DNA of 64,000 bases from Nectonema munidae (GCA_030549495.1 JAUIRK010000885.1:186001-250000), one strand, 5' to 3'. Counted from the stretch's first letter, positions 10,640-21,699 are shown. The notes: generated by a model not told the origin, from the letters alone. A program made the numbers and translations.

Positions 10640-13078
10640 TCCATCATGAGTATCAAAAAAAAGTAGGATCATTCATGTATTGAATACGGATTCACATCCA
10701 CCATCATCAAGAAGGCCTCAATGTGTTATTTGTAATAAAGCTTTAACAAATGATTTTATGAAAACACAAAGATAAAGCAACATTTGCAAAATGTTTATCC
10801 TCAACACAAAGACAAATACAAAAACTTTTTTGAACGTCATGGGAATGCTATCAAAAAGATGAAGCTGGTTTCAACAGATGATTTTAAAGAAAGAAATCAA
10901 AAAGTTACTCAAAATTCCTATGTCGTAAAACATGAAATAGCAAACCAGAAAAATCCACACACAATTGAGGGAAATTTGATTAGGCCTTGCTCTTCGAAAA
11001 TGATGGAAATTGTGTTGGGAAATAAAATGAAGAAAAAAATTGCAATGATTTCACTATCAAACAGTACTGTTCAAAGGAGGTAAGCAATATGGGCACTGAC
11101 ATCAAGGACTAAGTTGTGTAGAAGATCAAGTCTTCAACATTTGGCTTGTTTTCAATTCAACTTGATGAATTGTGACATCACGTTCCCAGTTAATGGTGTT
11201 TGCAAGGTATGTAACGCAGGTTCATTTAAAGAGGAGTTTCTGTTTTGTTATCCTCTTGAACTAACGACCAAGGACTCAGATATTTTGAAAAAGGTTTCAT
11301 CTTTTTTTAAATCAGATAATTATTTGTGGGATAATATTAGTGCGTGCTGTACTTATAAAGCACCAGCTATGTTTAGGATTCCAAGCTTGCATGAAAAAGC
11401 AAGCTCCAAAAGTAAAAGGCATTCATTGTATGATCCATCGTCTGGCACTAGCCTCAAAAACACTTCCAGCTCCGCTAGAGAAGGTTTTGGATCAAACATT
11501 CAAATTGTGAATTTTATCAAAGGAGTCTCAACTTACGACTTTTCAAACAGTTATGCACTAATATGGATGCAGCTCATCTTTTTCATACAAATGTTCCTTG
11601 GCTGTCAAGAGGAAATGTAATTGAGCGAGTATTTGAGCTTAGAGATGAGCTTAAGTTGTTTTTTGAAGTTCAAGGTAAGATGGAATTCTTTACCTGGTTA
11701 AATGATAAGGAATGCGTCGCACGTAGTGATTAAAAACCGGTAAATTTTTCCCGGCAATGAAAAAAAATAAAATTTACCGTTACCGATAGACTTTTACCGG
11801 TAAATTGCAGTGTGTTGTGTACTTTTGCCATTAGGAAAAAAAAGATTTTTTTGTTTTATATTTATAATACCAAACTTGTTTGTTTATGCCACTGTAATAA
11901 GTGTGTTTAGAATTCTTTTTCGTTCTTCGTTCTAAACTCGTTCTAAATTTCATTTTCTAAACACTACGCGCTTTACAGTGTTTTCAAGCCATCTTATCTC
12001 ACATATTTAGAAAGCATGTGTTTAGTTAGATGGTGATTTTTATACCCATCTCAGAAATAAGACTATAGTTTATCGAAACAGCTCTAATTTTTCATTCTCC
12101 TACACTTAAAAGTATAAAAACTTTAGCTGTCAAAATATTTAAAAGATTGTTTCCGTTAAAAGTAGGTGATCAAGATATGCAACTTACTTCAATTGAATTT
12201 CTTCAATTTTCATATTTCAATTGAGTTGTAAATTCCAGCTATTCTGATGAATGCAACTTTAGTAATCCCGACTCGATGCTTGAAAGATATTAAAAAGAAA
12301 TTTCAAGAAAAACAAAAAAGTTAAGCTTTCTCAGGTCGATTTGTGTAAAGAAATGAAATTGTTTGAAGTGACCGGAAAAAGAACTGAAAACGTTGAATTG
12401 CTCTACCAGTCTTTGCTAACAATTAAAGCTACCAGTGTAGAATCTGAAAGGGCATTTTCTGCTGCAGGATATTTTATTTCCAAACTTCGTTCTCAATTAG
12501 CTCCAAAGACATTAGATGCATTATGCTTTTTGCTTTGTTTTTTTAAAAATAATAAATAAATTTACTTTTACCGTTATCATTGATTTTTACTAACACACAA
12601 AAAAATTGTTGTTTTTTGAAACTCAAGTTAACGCTATAAAAGATATATATACTAGTTTGTTTTGTTCACTTTATGATTTATCAGTAATATACGTTAAATT
12701 ATATAAAAACGGTAAAAAACCGGTAACACAGGTAATGATATTTTGGAGACGGTAATTTACCGGTAATCAAAAATTCGGTAATGTTTACTCACTAGTCGCA
12801 CGTCTTTCCTATTTGGTTGATAAGCAGCTGAATAAAATGAATCTTCAGATGCAAGGAAGGAATACAAACATTATAAAATTAGAGATGCATTGAAAGCTTT
12901 CATGAGAAAGCTTGAAAATCGGAATATAAAGATCAATACAAAAAATTTAGCAATGTTTGAGAAAGAATCATCCATTTTAGATATTTATGAAGACAAGCTG
13001 CTTCCACAGTTTGCGAAAAATGAAATTTTACAGCATTTCACAGTCCTGGAAAATGAATTCAGCGGATATTTTCCTGAA
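10640..13078 (+). pseudogene. decayed hAT transposase, ZBED5/SCAND3-like, split by another hAT
   Basis: Successive pieces match the order of ZBED5/SCAND3-type hAT transposases. First come a degraded BED zinc-finger (CVICNK, then HLQNVYP) near 10,716-10,805 and a linker to 11,083. Then a catalytic-core segment at 11,114-11,620 contains EEFLFCYPLELTTKDSDIL, the remnant of CTDGAPAM, and NFIKGVS. Then come RGNVIERVFELRDELKLFF and FTWLNDKECVAR up to 11,715. After the nested insertion the same protein resumes with LSYLVDKQL, NLQMQGRNTNII, KAFMRKLENR and LLPQFAKNEILQHFTVLENE at 12,803-13,078. Several frame breaks and stops separate the pieces, so no functional protein is possible. The usual dimerisation tail is missing beyond 13,078, where a MITE begins. 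Confidence 0.85.
11724..12794 (+). mobile_element. nested hAT element, 1,071 bp, inside the ZBED5-like hAT
   Basis: Terminal inverted repeats are TAGTGATTAAA on the left and TAGTGAGTAAA on the right. They are flanked by a perfect 8-bp duplication GTCGCACG (11,716-11,723 and 12,795-12,802). Subterminal DNA carries repeated ACCGGTAAA/TTACCGGTAAT blocks at both ends. An open frame at 12,341-12,559 encodes the hAT C-terminal dimerisation region, with SVESERAFSAAGYFISKLRS and then LCFLLCFFKNNK. The rest of the transposase is gone, so this is a deletion derivative. Excising it in silico restores a continuous alignment of the host transposon's WLNDKECVAR...LSYLVDK segment. Confidence 0.95.
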
Positions 13079-13082
13079 CTAA

Positions 13083-13212
13083 CCCATTAAGTACCGATGT
13101 TCCCATTTGGGAACATAAGAATTTTATCTTCGTCTGCTTTTTTCAATGACTTTGAATATAAATCGTCCGCGTTTTTTTTAGATATCGTCTGATTTCTATG
13201 GTACTTAATGGG
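13083..13212. mobile_element. piggyBac-type MITE, 130 bp
   Basis: Perfect 13-bp inverted repeats CCCATTAAGTACC (13,083-13,095 and 13,200-13,212) are flanked by CTAA on the left and TTAA on the right. TTAA target sites are the hallmark of piggyBac; the left copy has one change. The interior is non-coding. It inserted exactly where the coding part of the ZBED5-like transposase now ends. Confidence 0.8.
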
Positions 13213-13216
13213 TTAA

Positions 13217-13440
13217 TAATGATGATTAATTTCACCGCCTCTAAAAAGTTGTAATTACACTTAAAAACGTCAAAAATTGAATAATATTCAATATATAATA
13301 TTTGGTATATAGGTATCCAAAATTTTTTTTATTAATTTTTGCAATGCTTTTTAGTAAGTTAGATTTTATTTTTGAATATTAACTGTACTTACTAATTTAG
13401 TATTTGATTCTTTTAATCAAAATTTTTTTTAAAACGTTGC
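13217..13440. other. AT-rich spacer
   Basis: No feature is recognised. Confidence 0.3.
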
Positions 13441-13441
13441 T

Positions 13442-13553
13442 AATATAAAAAATCTAAGTGAGAAAAATTAAATCAAAATAAAAAACTTAAAGTAAAAAAG
13501 AGAAACCTAAAGAATAAAACGAACTTAAAGTAAAAATGCTATATACTAAATCT
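13442..13553. repeat. decayed end of an array-TIR transposon
   Basis: This block contains degenerate repeats of AAACTTAAAGTAAAAAAG type and finishes CGAACTTAAAGTAAAAATGC then TATATACTAA. The intact transposon at 36,519-38,861 ends CGAACTTAAAGTGAAAATGC then TATATATTAA. The match of unit and terminus suggests a solo or truncated inverted-repeat arm of the same family, much older than the intact copy. Confidence 0.55.
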
Positions 13554-13554
13554 C

Positions 13555-14029
13555 TTTTATATTACTTTATTTTATAAAGTACGCAAAGAAGCTAATAATT
13601 CAAACTTAATATCGATCAATGTTTTTATATAAGGGTAGACAAAACTTATACTAATAACATCTATCTAGCTGCGCCCACAACTCAAATTTTAGAGGAGGGG
13701 GAGGTAAGAGGAAGACAGGGAAGAGCACCAAGCAGAAAAAATAAAGATAGCGCGAGCTGACAGAATAATTAAGAATGATATTTAAAAATCATAACTAGTT
13801 AAGAAAAAACACCTTTTTAGATTAACTTAATAAAATAACTAATGCGCATAAGGTAGATCTATAAAAAAATATTACAAACTATACATTAAAGAAGTTCTTT
13901 TATGCTTGTCTTTATTGAAGTTTTCAAATAAAAACTGTTTGTTATGAGAGCTTAGTAAAGATTCTAAAAAAAAATAAAAATGTCCATCATATTAGATAGA
14001 AATACTCAAAAAAATTATTTTGATTATAC
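13555..14029. other. intronic stretch, nothing recognised
   Basis: A purine-rich patch (13,690-13,745) interrupts AT-rich DNA. No ends of mobile elements and no splice-bounded open frame are seen. Confidence 0.3.
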
Positions 14030-14115
14030 CTGACTCATCTGAATCCAACGAACTTAATGATCTTTCTGTGCTATTACTTCTTAGCCTTTCCTTATTGCAC
14101 GGTTTATTTTTGTTA
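14030..14115 (-). CDS. small Ser/Asp-rich host-gene exon
   Basis: On the minus strand a TTTATTATTAG acceptor precedes an 86-bp open segment ending GATGAGTCAG before GTATAATC. The first base completes a codon and the exon ends with one base of the next. In that frame the peptide is NKNKPCNKERLRSNSTERSL followed by SSLDSDES. The entry phase (needs two preceding bases) fits the exit of the exon at 22,561-22,630. The exit phase (one base) fits the entry of the cassette exon at 7,626-7,744. This phase chain is the main evidence that it belongs to the same gene. It is short, so a chance exon-like segment cannot be excluded. Confidence 0.45.
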
Positions 14116-14119
14116 CTAA

Positions 14120-14646
14120 TAATAAATATAACGGTAAAGATCATTATAAAATCCTAAATATGAACATTAATACTTTTAACACTATAAATAAAGATATATC
14201 TTGACATTATCTACAAAACTCTCTGATTTATTATCAATAGGAAAACAAAGAAAAAGTTTTGAACGGAAATATATATATTTATTTATGTATGTAACCTTGA
14301 AAAGATCAGAATATTAGAGGCATCAAGTAGTAGGATACATTTCGAGCGACATAGTAATTTAAATTCATGTGAGCACAATCAAATTATAATATTATCTATT
14401 TGAAAACTAATTAAAATGTTAGGTATTTTGAAGAGGTGATATAAAATTAAGAGGGCATATTTAGATGTTTTGATAAGTTTAGCTGGTTAACGACCAGATT
14501 AATCAGACGATATCTAATCTAAAGCAGAAGATTTATATCAAAAAGTATTTATAAATGCAGACGATTCATATTTTTGTAAAGTCGATAATGTCGACTCAGG
14601 TCGTTAACCGGTTAAACTGATATGAATATTGACTAGTTATAAATAA
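14120..14646. other. intronic AT-rich stretch
   Basis: A short phrase near 14,435-14,455 (GTGATATAAAATTAAG) recurs at 15,350-15,366 on the other side of the Tigger insertion. Otherwise nothing is recognised. Confidence 0.3.
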
Positions 14647-14648
14647 TA

Positions 14649-15339
14649 CACTGCTCCCTCGCTTTACCGCCACCCAGATTTGCCGCCAACCCCGCATACC
14701 GCCATACAATTATGTAGACCCGATTTCTCTCCATTATAATTCCCCCGATTTAACGCCCCTCGCTATCCGCCATCCGTCAATAACATTGATAGAACAAGCA
14801 CACGTTACTTCATTGAAATAACCCTCGATTTAACGCCATGCGTTGTTGATGGAATTTTAGCAGTGAGTTTATCTGACACTCATGGTTTCTGACAGAATAA
14901 GGTTGATGATGTACAACAGAAATCGATAAAATATAATGTTTAGTTGGAGAGCATATTTCATATCATGATATATCCGTCATCATTGTTTTTGCATCACGTT
15001 GTTTTACATAGTACTAATTATTATTTTTGATTTGCAGTCGAATTTCTTACATTTTCTACACCTTCTTATGGAAAACGCTCCCAAACGTAAAAGAAACGTG
15101 TCAAAAAAAAGAAATCATTGAGTTCCATGAAAGTCATCTAATGGCTAGTCAACAGGTTGGAGATATTTTAAAAGAAAAAGAAAGTTCAAATAAATTTTTG
15201 GATTTCTTACTTTAATTAAATGCCGTATTTACAATACTACTCAACGCAAATAAGACAGCTACATTTTCGATACCGCCACCCCCGGTATACCGCCAATTGA
15301 TGATAACCACAATAGTGGCGGTATATCGAGGGTGCACTG
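14649..15339 (+). mobile_element. internally deleted Tigger/pogo element, 691 bp
   Basis: Ends are CACTGCTCCCTCGCTTTACC and, inverted from the right, CAGTGCACCCTCGATATACC. Both are followed by repeated CCGCCA blocks and flanked by TA target duplications (14,647-14,648 and 15,340-15,341). The interior keeps the start of a pogo-type transposase: MENAPKRKRNVS at about 15,070, overlapping an open frame that continues as ESHLMASQQVGDILKEKESS. The rest of the helix-turn-helix and the whole DDE domain are deleted. This is a non-autonomous derivative of a different Tigger lineage from the one at 57,581. Confidence 0.85.
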
Positions 15340-15407
15340 TATTATGGATGGTGATATAAAATTAAGGGAGGCATTTTTTGATTTATAGATTATTATAAAA
15401 TCATTCG

Positions 15408-15610
15408 ATAAAACAAACTTAGAAACTGGTGCATAAAAATGAAGGTTCAATATTACAAGTTTATAAAAATGCAAAAAGTATGAAAGTGAAATATGAAAAT
15501 TTGCACTGTCAGTTGATAATATAAATGGAGGCACACTTTTTACAATTTTTATAAACTTCAAGTAATATTGAACTTTTATTTTTATGCATCCGTTTCAAAG
15601 TTTGTTTTAT
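15408..15610. repeat. foldback (palindromic) element with ~63-bp arms
   Basis: The left arm 15,408-15,470 starts ATAAAACAAACTT and the right arm 15,545-15,610 is its reverse complement with a handful of differences and one short indel. The ~74-bp loop is unique. No target duplication is visible. This is consistent with a foldback MITE; the family is unknown. Confidence 0.7.
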
Positions 15611-15977
15611 ATGCATAGTTTTGCATAGTTAGTAAGAAGGAAGCAATCCCTGAAATTTATCTCCACAAATATTCATACATATTTAAAAATATATTTTTTA
15701 TACTAAATCGACAAAGCTGATTTCATTTCTCAACTCAGTTTTTGTAATTAGAGTATAAGAACGTGTGCAATTCACTGTCCAAGAAAAAAATTCCAGACTA
15801 CAAAAATGAAAACAGCATATTCTGATGTATTTTTAGTGGGGAATTTAAAAATGTTATTTGTTCCTTATGAAATAACTCAGATTTTTTTTGTAAAATGCAT
15901 TTTTATATTTTCTTTGAATTTTTTGTTTAAGATTCAACTTATAAATTAAAATATCTAGAAATGATTGTAAAAATCGT

Positions 15978-16046
15978 GCCTGGTCAAAACGTCCGAAACC
16001 AAAACGTCCGAAATCCAAAACGTCCGAAACCAAAACATCCGAACCC
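15978..16046. repeat. 15-bp minisatellite (AAAACGTCCGAAACC)n
   Basis: About four and a half copies of a 15-bp unit with CGTCCG cores are present. A degraded relative (CGTCC, GGCCTG and CGCCC variants between CAAAA spacers) is at 52,316-52,372. Such arrays are often subterminal parts of DNA transposons, but I could not define ends. Confidence 0.7.
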
Positions 16047-16144
16047 ATTTTTTTTGGATTATAATGAATTTGGCTAAAAAAATCATTTTAAAATCAAATA
16101 CTTGTGAAGATTTTGATTTAAAAATATATAACTATATAAATAAT

Positions 16145-16312
16145 ATCTCCAACCCGTATATTACGATGATTCATCTCCAACCTGTATTCTACGATGATTC
16201 ATCTCCAAACTATATACTACAATGATTCATCTCCAAACTATATACTACAATGATTCATCTCCAACCTGTATACTACGATGATTCATCTTCAACCTGTATA
16301 CTACGATGGTTT
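16145..16312. repeat. 28-bp minisatellite, six units
   Basis: Six consecutive 28-bp units of the form ATCTCCAACCTGTATACTAC plus GATGATTC start at 16,145, 16,173, 16,201, 16,229, 16,257 and 16,285. Two more units reappear at about 16,440-16,495, separated by a block shared with the ~156-bp array that follows. Confidence 0.9.
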
Positions 16313-16339
16313 CTATTCCATGTACAAATAACTAGGGAG

Positions 16340-16930
16340 ACAATGTTCAATTTCTGTTCACATTCTGCTAGATGTAAGATTTGATATACCTCATTCGGGG
16401 AGACGATGCTACATAAGTTATTACCTATATACATTATACCTGTATACTACGATGGTTCATCTCCAACCTGTATACCGCGATAATTCATCTCCAACCTATC
16501 AGTTCATATTTTGCTAGAAGTAAAATTTGATATACCTCCGGGGAGAGGATGTTAGATAAGTTATTAATTTTTTCACGATATTAAATAATATATTTTATCA
16601 AATAATCAAAATAAAATTCTGTAATCAAAGAATCGAAAAATATTCTTTAAAAAATCAAAAAATATGAAACTTTCTGTTCATATTTTGCTACCTCATACGA
16701 TGTTACAAAAGTTATTACCTATACAATTTGCACGATTTTAAATATTATATTTGTCAAATAATCAAAATAAAATTCTGTAATCAAAGAATCGAAAAATATT
16801 CTTTAAAAAATCAAAAAATATCAAACTTTCTGTTCATATTTTGCTACCTCATACGATCTTACAAAAGTTATTACATATACTTTGCAATTTGCACGATTTT
16901 AAATATTATATTTGTCGAATAATCAAAGAA
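16340..16930. repeat. ~156-bp imperfect tandem array
   Basis: The phrase TTTCTGTTCATATTTTGCTA recurs near 16,352, 16,505, 16,671 and 16,827, each followed by a TTACAAAAGTTATTA-type segment. The last two units are the most alike and start 156 bp apart. Short runs of the 28-bp minisatellite are embedded in the early units, so the two repeats share history. Confidence 0.8.
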
Positions 16931-16931
16931 T

Positions 16932-17127
16932 CTAAAAATGTTCAAATCAAAAAATATTTATTCTTTTTAAATATATCGTTGGCTCCCCTTACTTTTAGTT
17001 TCGTATGTGCATAATTTGATAAAAATTAATTATTAAAGACTAGGTTTATCTTTCAATTTTAAAAGTAAGGGGAGCCAACGATATATTTAAAAAGAATAAA
17101 TATTTTTTAATTTGAACATTTTTCGAT
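16932..17127. repeat. near-perfect inverted repeat (66-68-bp arms)
   Basis: Arms at 16,932-16,999 and 17,062-17,127 are reverse complements with only a few mismatches. The inner ends read TTGGCTCCCCTTACTTTTA and its complement. The loop is about 62 bp. The left arm overlaps the end of the tandem array, and the right arm abuts the element starting about 17,134. Confidence 0.85.
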
Positions 17128-17133
17128 CCAAAA

Positions 17134-17700
17134 AAAAAATGCCCCTGGAAAAATGCCCCCGGAATAAATGCCCCTAATTAAAATGTAGGAAAAAATGCCC
17201 CCTAATTTTTGATTTTCAGGATTTTTTTAATTATTTTGGTACCTTTTGAAAGGCTAAATTTCTAAAATTTCTTAATCTATAGGGTTTTTTTTTGTAAAGT
17301 TCTTGAAAACAATAGCAAAGGTGCAGATTTGTAGGAATGTGTTTTTAAAATCAGTTAAAATACAAATTATATTTAGAAAGTGTTCTGATACACACAAAGT
17401 CCAAAAATATTTGCTGTTTTATAAATTTTTTTTTGTATTTAAAAATTTGTCGTATGCTGAGTTTTTTAGTTTACTTTAATTAAATTTTAAATGTTTTAGA
17501 TGAAAAGTTAACTTTTTTTTTTACAAAAAACCTTTATTTGACATATCTTTTTAAAAAAAAATTTTTTTTAATTTTAATTAATAATTTTTTTTGTGTTTTT
17601 CCTAATTTTAAATTGGGGCATTTTTTTCGGGGGCATTTTTTTCGGGGGCATTTTTACTGGTGGCGTTTTTTCCTACTTTTTAATTGGGGGGATTTTTTCT
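17134..17700. mobile_element. DNA element with long inverted ends built of AAAAATGCCCCC units
   Basis: The left end carries four AAATGCCCC(C) units then GTAGGAAAAAATGCC. The right end carries the reverse complement set (GGGGCATTTTTTTCGGGGGC, ACTGGTGGCG, TTTTTTCCTAC). The interior is about 390 bp and non-coding. No target duplication could be identified with confidence. A weaker relative with GCCCCAA phrases occurs at 19,255-19,460. Confidence 0.6.
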
Positions 17701-17704
17701 GCGC

Positions 17705-17955
17705 ACCATATTCGATATGCAAATTTAATTAAAATATTTTCGCTAGAAGTATAGTATTTAAATTCCCCAATTTTGTAAAAAAAATATAAAGTAGTCTTAT
17801 AAATTTAGGACTTTAGGTATGCGCTGAATACACTATATTTTAAAGGATTGCTTGAATATTTGGTCTCCCATGGTATTTCCAGACCACTAATTTTGAAAAT
17901 TGCAACAAAAAATTTCGCCCCCCCCCCCCAATAATTTTGGAGATGTGCGCCCCTG
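17705..17955 (+). repeat. dispersed repeat ending in poly-C, copy 1
   Basis: This ~250-bp block (TTTAATTAAAATATTTTCGC through TGGTATTTCCAGAC to a C-run and GGAGATGTGCGCCCCTG) recurs at 20,035-20,287 at high identity. Shorter versions of its tail (CCCCCAATAATTT...TGTGCGC) occur at 19,778-19,812 and 49,940-49,975. The tail read inverted starts CAGGGGCGCACATC, a hAT-like terminus, but no partner end was found. Confidence 0.65.
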
Positions 17956-18076
17956 ATGTGTACATTAAGAAAACGAAAAATGTCAAACTTGAAAAGATGC
18001 AGTAAATATATCAGAAGAAGCCTTTATCACGATGAAAACAAAATTTGCATTCTTATTTCAAAAATATTAGTCAAAA

Positions 18077-18092
18077 AACTACATATGTAGTT
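18077..18092. repeat. perfect 16-bp palindrome, copy 1 of 2
   Basis: AACTACATATGTAGTT is self-complementary and occurs again at 18,233-18,248, exactly 156 bp away, each time preceded by CAAAAA. It may mark a remnant of a tandem unit. Confidence 0.6.
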
Positions 18093-18249
18093 AAGCAGGC
18101 GTGTGAGTTTAAGATCAAAATCAATAAGGGTGCGAATCTATAAAAAGGTTAAGAAATCTTGCAATTATATTTTTTGTATATTTACTATGTGTTCTAAATC
18201 AGTGTTTTCATGTTTGTTGGTACATTTCAAAAAACTACATATGTAGTTA

Positions 18250-20030
18250 AAGTGAGCTTTCGAAGACATTTTTTATGTAAGTTTATACAAAATACTTTGT
18301 TCATTAATTTAATGTAATTATATATATTTTTTGATACTTACTAATTGGTTTATATCGATTTTTACATGTTTTGTTGCTCTTGAAAGACATTTTTTATGTA
18401 AGCTGATAAGGGTTAAAACGGTAATTTCTGGTCAAAATTTTTAAAAAGCAAAACTTCTGAAGTTTAATGAATGACAAACATCTTAACTGCAAGGAGTAAC
18501 CCTTTACTTCATATCAATGCTAATCAAAAAATTTTAACGCATATATATAGGCTATTTAGATTTATATATATTGGTTATTTAGAAATTTTATTTTGGTTTC
18601 TTCAATTTATTCAATTGAAAGATATATTTCAGTTAAAAAATATTTTTAAGAAAGTTAATCAAAATTATTAGAAATTTTAATTTCATTTTATTTCAAAGAC
18701 GTAACTAGCGAAGCTAATAAAAACGTTCCCACTGATTCAGTAACAGTTTTTCTGTATTTTTCACTTATTTTGATAAGCACGAAAAAACTGCTTTCCATAT
18801 GCAATCAATTATATCTTGACAAAATTATCAGAAATGTATATCTGGAGAAAAACATATTTCAACTGTGCTATTTAAAGAAAAAATTGAAAACAACAAGTAC
18901 TTTTTGAATTACTTCTTTTTTTAGCATATATGTTAGTTCAATATTTGAAGTTATAAAGTTTTTGTTTTTAAATGAGTTGCCATTACGCGGTGATAAAGAG
19001 AGACTTTTATGCAGGAGCCCACATCCGTGGGGGCGAAAATTTCTATAAGTAAGAGTTGCTGCTTGTTTATAAAACATGTATGATGATCGCATTATTATAG
19101 GATGTAATGATAATTCGAATACATGATAATGTAAGATAAGAGAATAAAAGAGGGAATGCAGACTTTCAAGTCAAACATCATGCCAAGCTGCTCTGAAATT
19201 CCTATCAAAAATATTTTACAACGATGTGAGAGCTATATAATAACGGTCTATTTTAAAAATGCCCCAAAATTTATTTGTTTTATATTTGGAAAATATACTT
19301 TCAAATTTTAGAAAGAGAAGTTTTTACATAAAACAATGATATTTTTTATCAATTTTGAAAGTCTTTTTATAAACTTCACTTATTTTTAAGTTAAAAAGAA
19401 GTTTTCAAATTTATATTCTTTTATATAATGAATTCTTTAGGATAAAAGTGCCCCAATAATCAAAAAATGGTGAATTATTTTCTTTGGAAGAAGAAATGGA
19501 ACAACTGAAAATTAATGAATGATTTTTTTCATTCAATAAAATTTTCTATTGTTAATTGATATCTTTACCCCTTTTCTACACATAATTTGGAGATGGTGCG
19601 CATCTATTTGAAGTGAGAAAGAAGGAACTATATATAAGTCCTCATTCATTGTTGACGTTAAGCTTAATAGGGCGGGGGTTAAAGTTTACATTACGCTTAA
19701 TTAAGAATGAAATAGAATAGACAAGAGAGGAGTAGGAATTCAGAAAAATGTGTTGTCTTTTTTGAAAGACGCTGTCCGCCCCCTCCAATAATTTCAAGGA
19801 TGTGCGCTCCTGAATCAATCACATTTTTTTCATATAAACATCGCAGGGTGTCTAGTAGACTCTTTTCCTTCAGACTACATTCACTCATATAAAACTCTCC
19901 AAACTTCAGTTATTTGTTTTCAGTTGTTTTCTCTATCAATCAAATATCCTTTCATCAATTCCTGTAGTGTGCCTGATAGACTACTTCATTTTCAAATGAA
20001 AAGCCTATTCGCCCCCAACAATTTTGGATT
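18250..20030. other. intronic stretch, mostly featureless
   Basis: I see AT-rich DNA, a GCCCC-containing block at 19,255-19,460 related to the element at 17,134, and a poly-C-type repeat tail at 19,778-19,812. No gene-like segment is recognised. Confidence 0.35.
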
Positions 20031-20034
20031 TTTT

Positions 20035-20287
20035 TAAACTAGTGTATATGCGATATGGAAATTTAATTAAAATATTTTCGCTGGAAGTATAGTATTTAAA
20101 TTTCACAAATTTTGTAAAAAAATATAAAGTAGTCTTATAAATTTAGGTATGCACTGAATACACTCTTTTTTAAAGGATTGCTTGAATATTTGGTCTCCCG
20201 TGGTATTTCCAGACGAGTAATTTTGAAAATTGCAAAAAAAAAAATTCGCCCCCCCCCCCCCCCCAATAATTTTGAGGATGTGCGCCC
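20035..20287 (+). repeat. dispersed repeat ending in poly-C, copy 2
   Basis: This is the second copy of the block at 17,705-17,955, with the same order of phrases, a longer C-run, and the end GAGGATGTGCGCCCTTC. The two copies lie 2.3 kb apart in the same orientation. Confidence 0.65.
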
Positions 20288-20624
20288 TTCGTTAAGGAAG
20301 CTACAAATTTACGACTACGAAAAGTCTAGCTAAGATTATTCAGCATAACATGTATATTCTTGTAAACCTTCAAAATATTTCTCCACTTAAATTTTAGGGT
20401 ATATAAGAAATTAAACGTCATTTATTTTCTGCAAAAGATTTATAGAATGAAAGTAGCCCCTACTTTCATGATGGAAAAAGACAAACATCTTAAAGAGGTA
20501 TCCATGAGGGATATTGCTTTTATTCCAATTTTTTGTTGAACATAATACATTTTTAAAAAAAGAATTTTGCCCCCCCCCCCTCCCTTGTAATTGAGTTCCA
20601 GTGACGGGACTGAGTACAAATATA

Positions 20625-21580
20625 ATTTTTTTAACTATTTTTGACTTATAATACTTTCTTCAATCAAGTTGAGTATGAAATACTTATTTAGAAAAAAGAA
20701 AAAAAACGCATTTTAAAATTTTTTAAATATTTTTGTAAGAGAGAAGGAAGTAGCATGAAGACAAATTGAAAAGAGAACGTGTGATCAGAAGAAAATTTTA
20801 ATAGTAACACCTAGGGCCGCGTTTTTAAATGGTCAGTGGAACATTCTTATCAAGAGCTACATAATTTTAAGAAGGAAGTATGTATCTTGACTAAATGAAA
20901 GATCTACCATGTTAGTGGTGTAAAAAGGGTTTTGACAGTGAACAAGTAGTTCCGCCTTTGCGAATGAAAATTCTTTAAACCTTTAGCTTATCAGCTAAGA
21001 TTACAATTACCATTTCACTAAAATCGATAGGGAATCTGAAAGTTTTGAATCGGTCAGAGTAATCAAAACTGGCACAAATGTCAATATGTAAAGATTTAGT
21101 CACTATCAAGATAATTTAAATTGAATGTGTCTTCTTTTGTGTGAAAGAGAGAGTCTTTTAGATGAAGAAAAAGGACCACCTTTTGCGATTTTACAATGAA
21201 AACGACGAATGCTTTAATAAGAAAAAACATTTGTACTGGGATTGGTTGACAAATATTCAGACTGAATATCTGTTGATATCACCTGATAATAAAGCACAGG
21301 ATACTGATAAAAAAACCTAAGATCATCAAGAATATTTTTTAATAGGACAGCTCTGAGATCGGGTAAAGTCCCTTCTAAATAAATCTTAAAAAAGGTATTT
21401 TCCAACACAGGTTGCAGAAAATTAATTTCTGATGAAAGTAGAGCTACAAAAAAAGGATCATCATGGAATGAATAGCAAAATTATATACTGTTAAAAGTAT
21501 AGAAGAAACGACCTAGAGACTACCAGCCGATAACGAATTTGTAGCCAACATGATGGAGGCCCTATTGAGATACGTAATTT
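20625..21580 (+). repeat. composite repeat, copy 1: non-coding core
   Basis: This ~950-bp segment matches 61,330-62,240 in the opposite orientation. Shared landmarks are GACTTATAATACTTTCT, GAGAACGTGTGATCA, TGACTAAATG.AAGATCTAC, GTCACTATCAAGAT and the tip GTAGCCAACATGATGGAGGC. Its first ~190 bp also match 34,010-34,205. No coding potential is seen. It is followed by degraded satellite A at 21,700-21,930, in the same order as at 59.8-62.2 kb when that copy is read on the other strand. Confidence 0.8.
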
Positions 21581-21699
21581 ACTAACAGATGAAAAACATC
21601 AAAATTAGGTTTATTAAATAAATTAAGAATATAATTAGCAAAGAAATACAGCAAGTAGAATTTATTTTGAAGTTTATATCTTGATTAACTGGTTTAATT

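Noticed and set aside
15854-16048. Minus-strand frame with Gly-Arg-Phe-Asp repeats
   Set aside because: It is produced by reading through the 15-bp CGTCCG minisatellite; the non-repeat part shows nothing protein-like.
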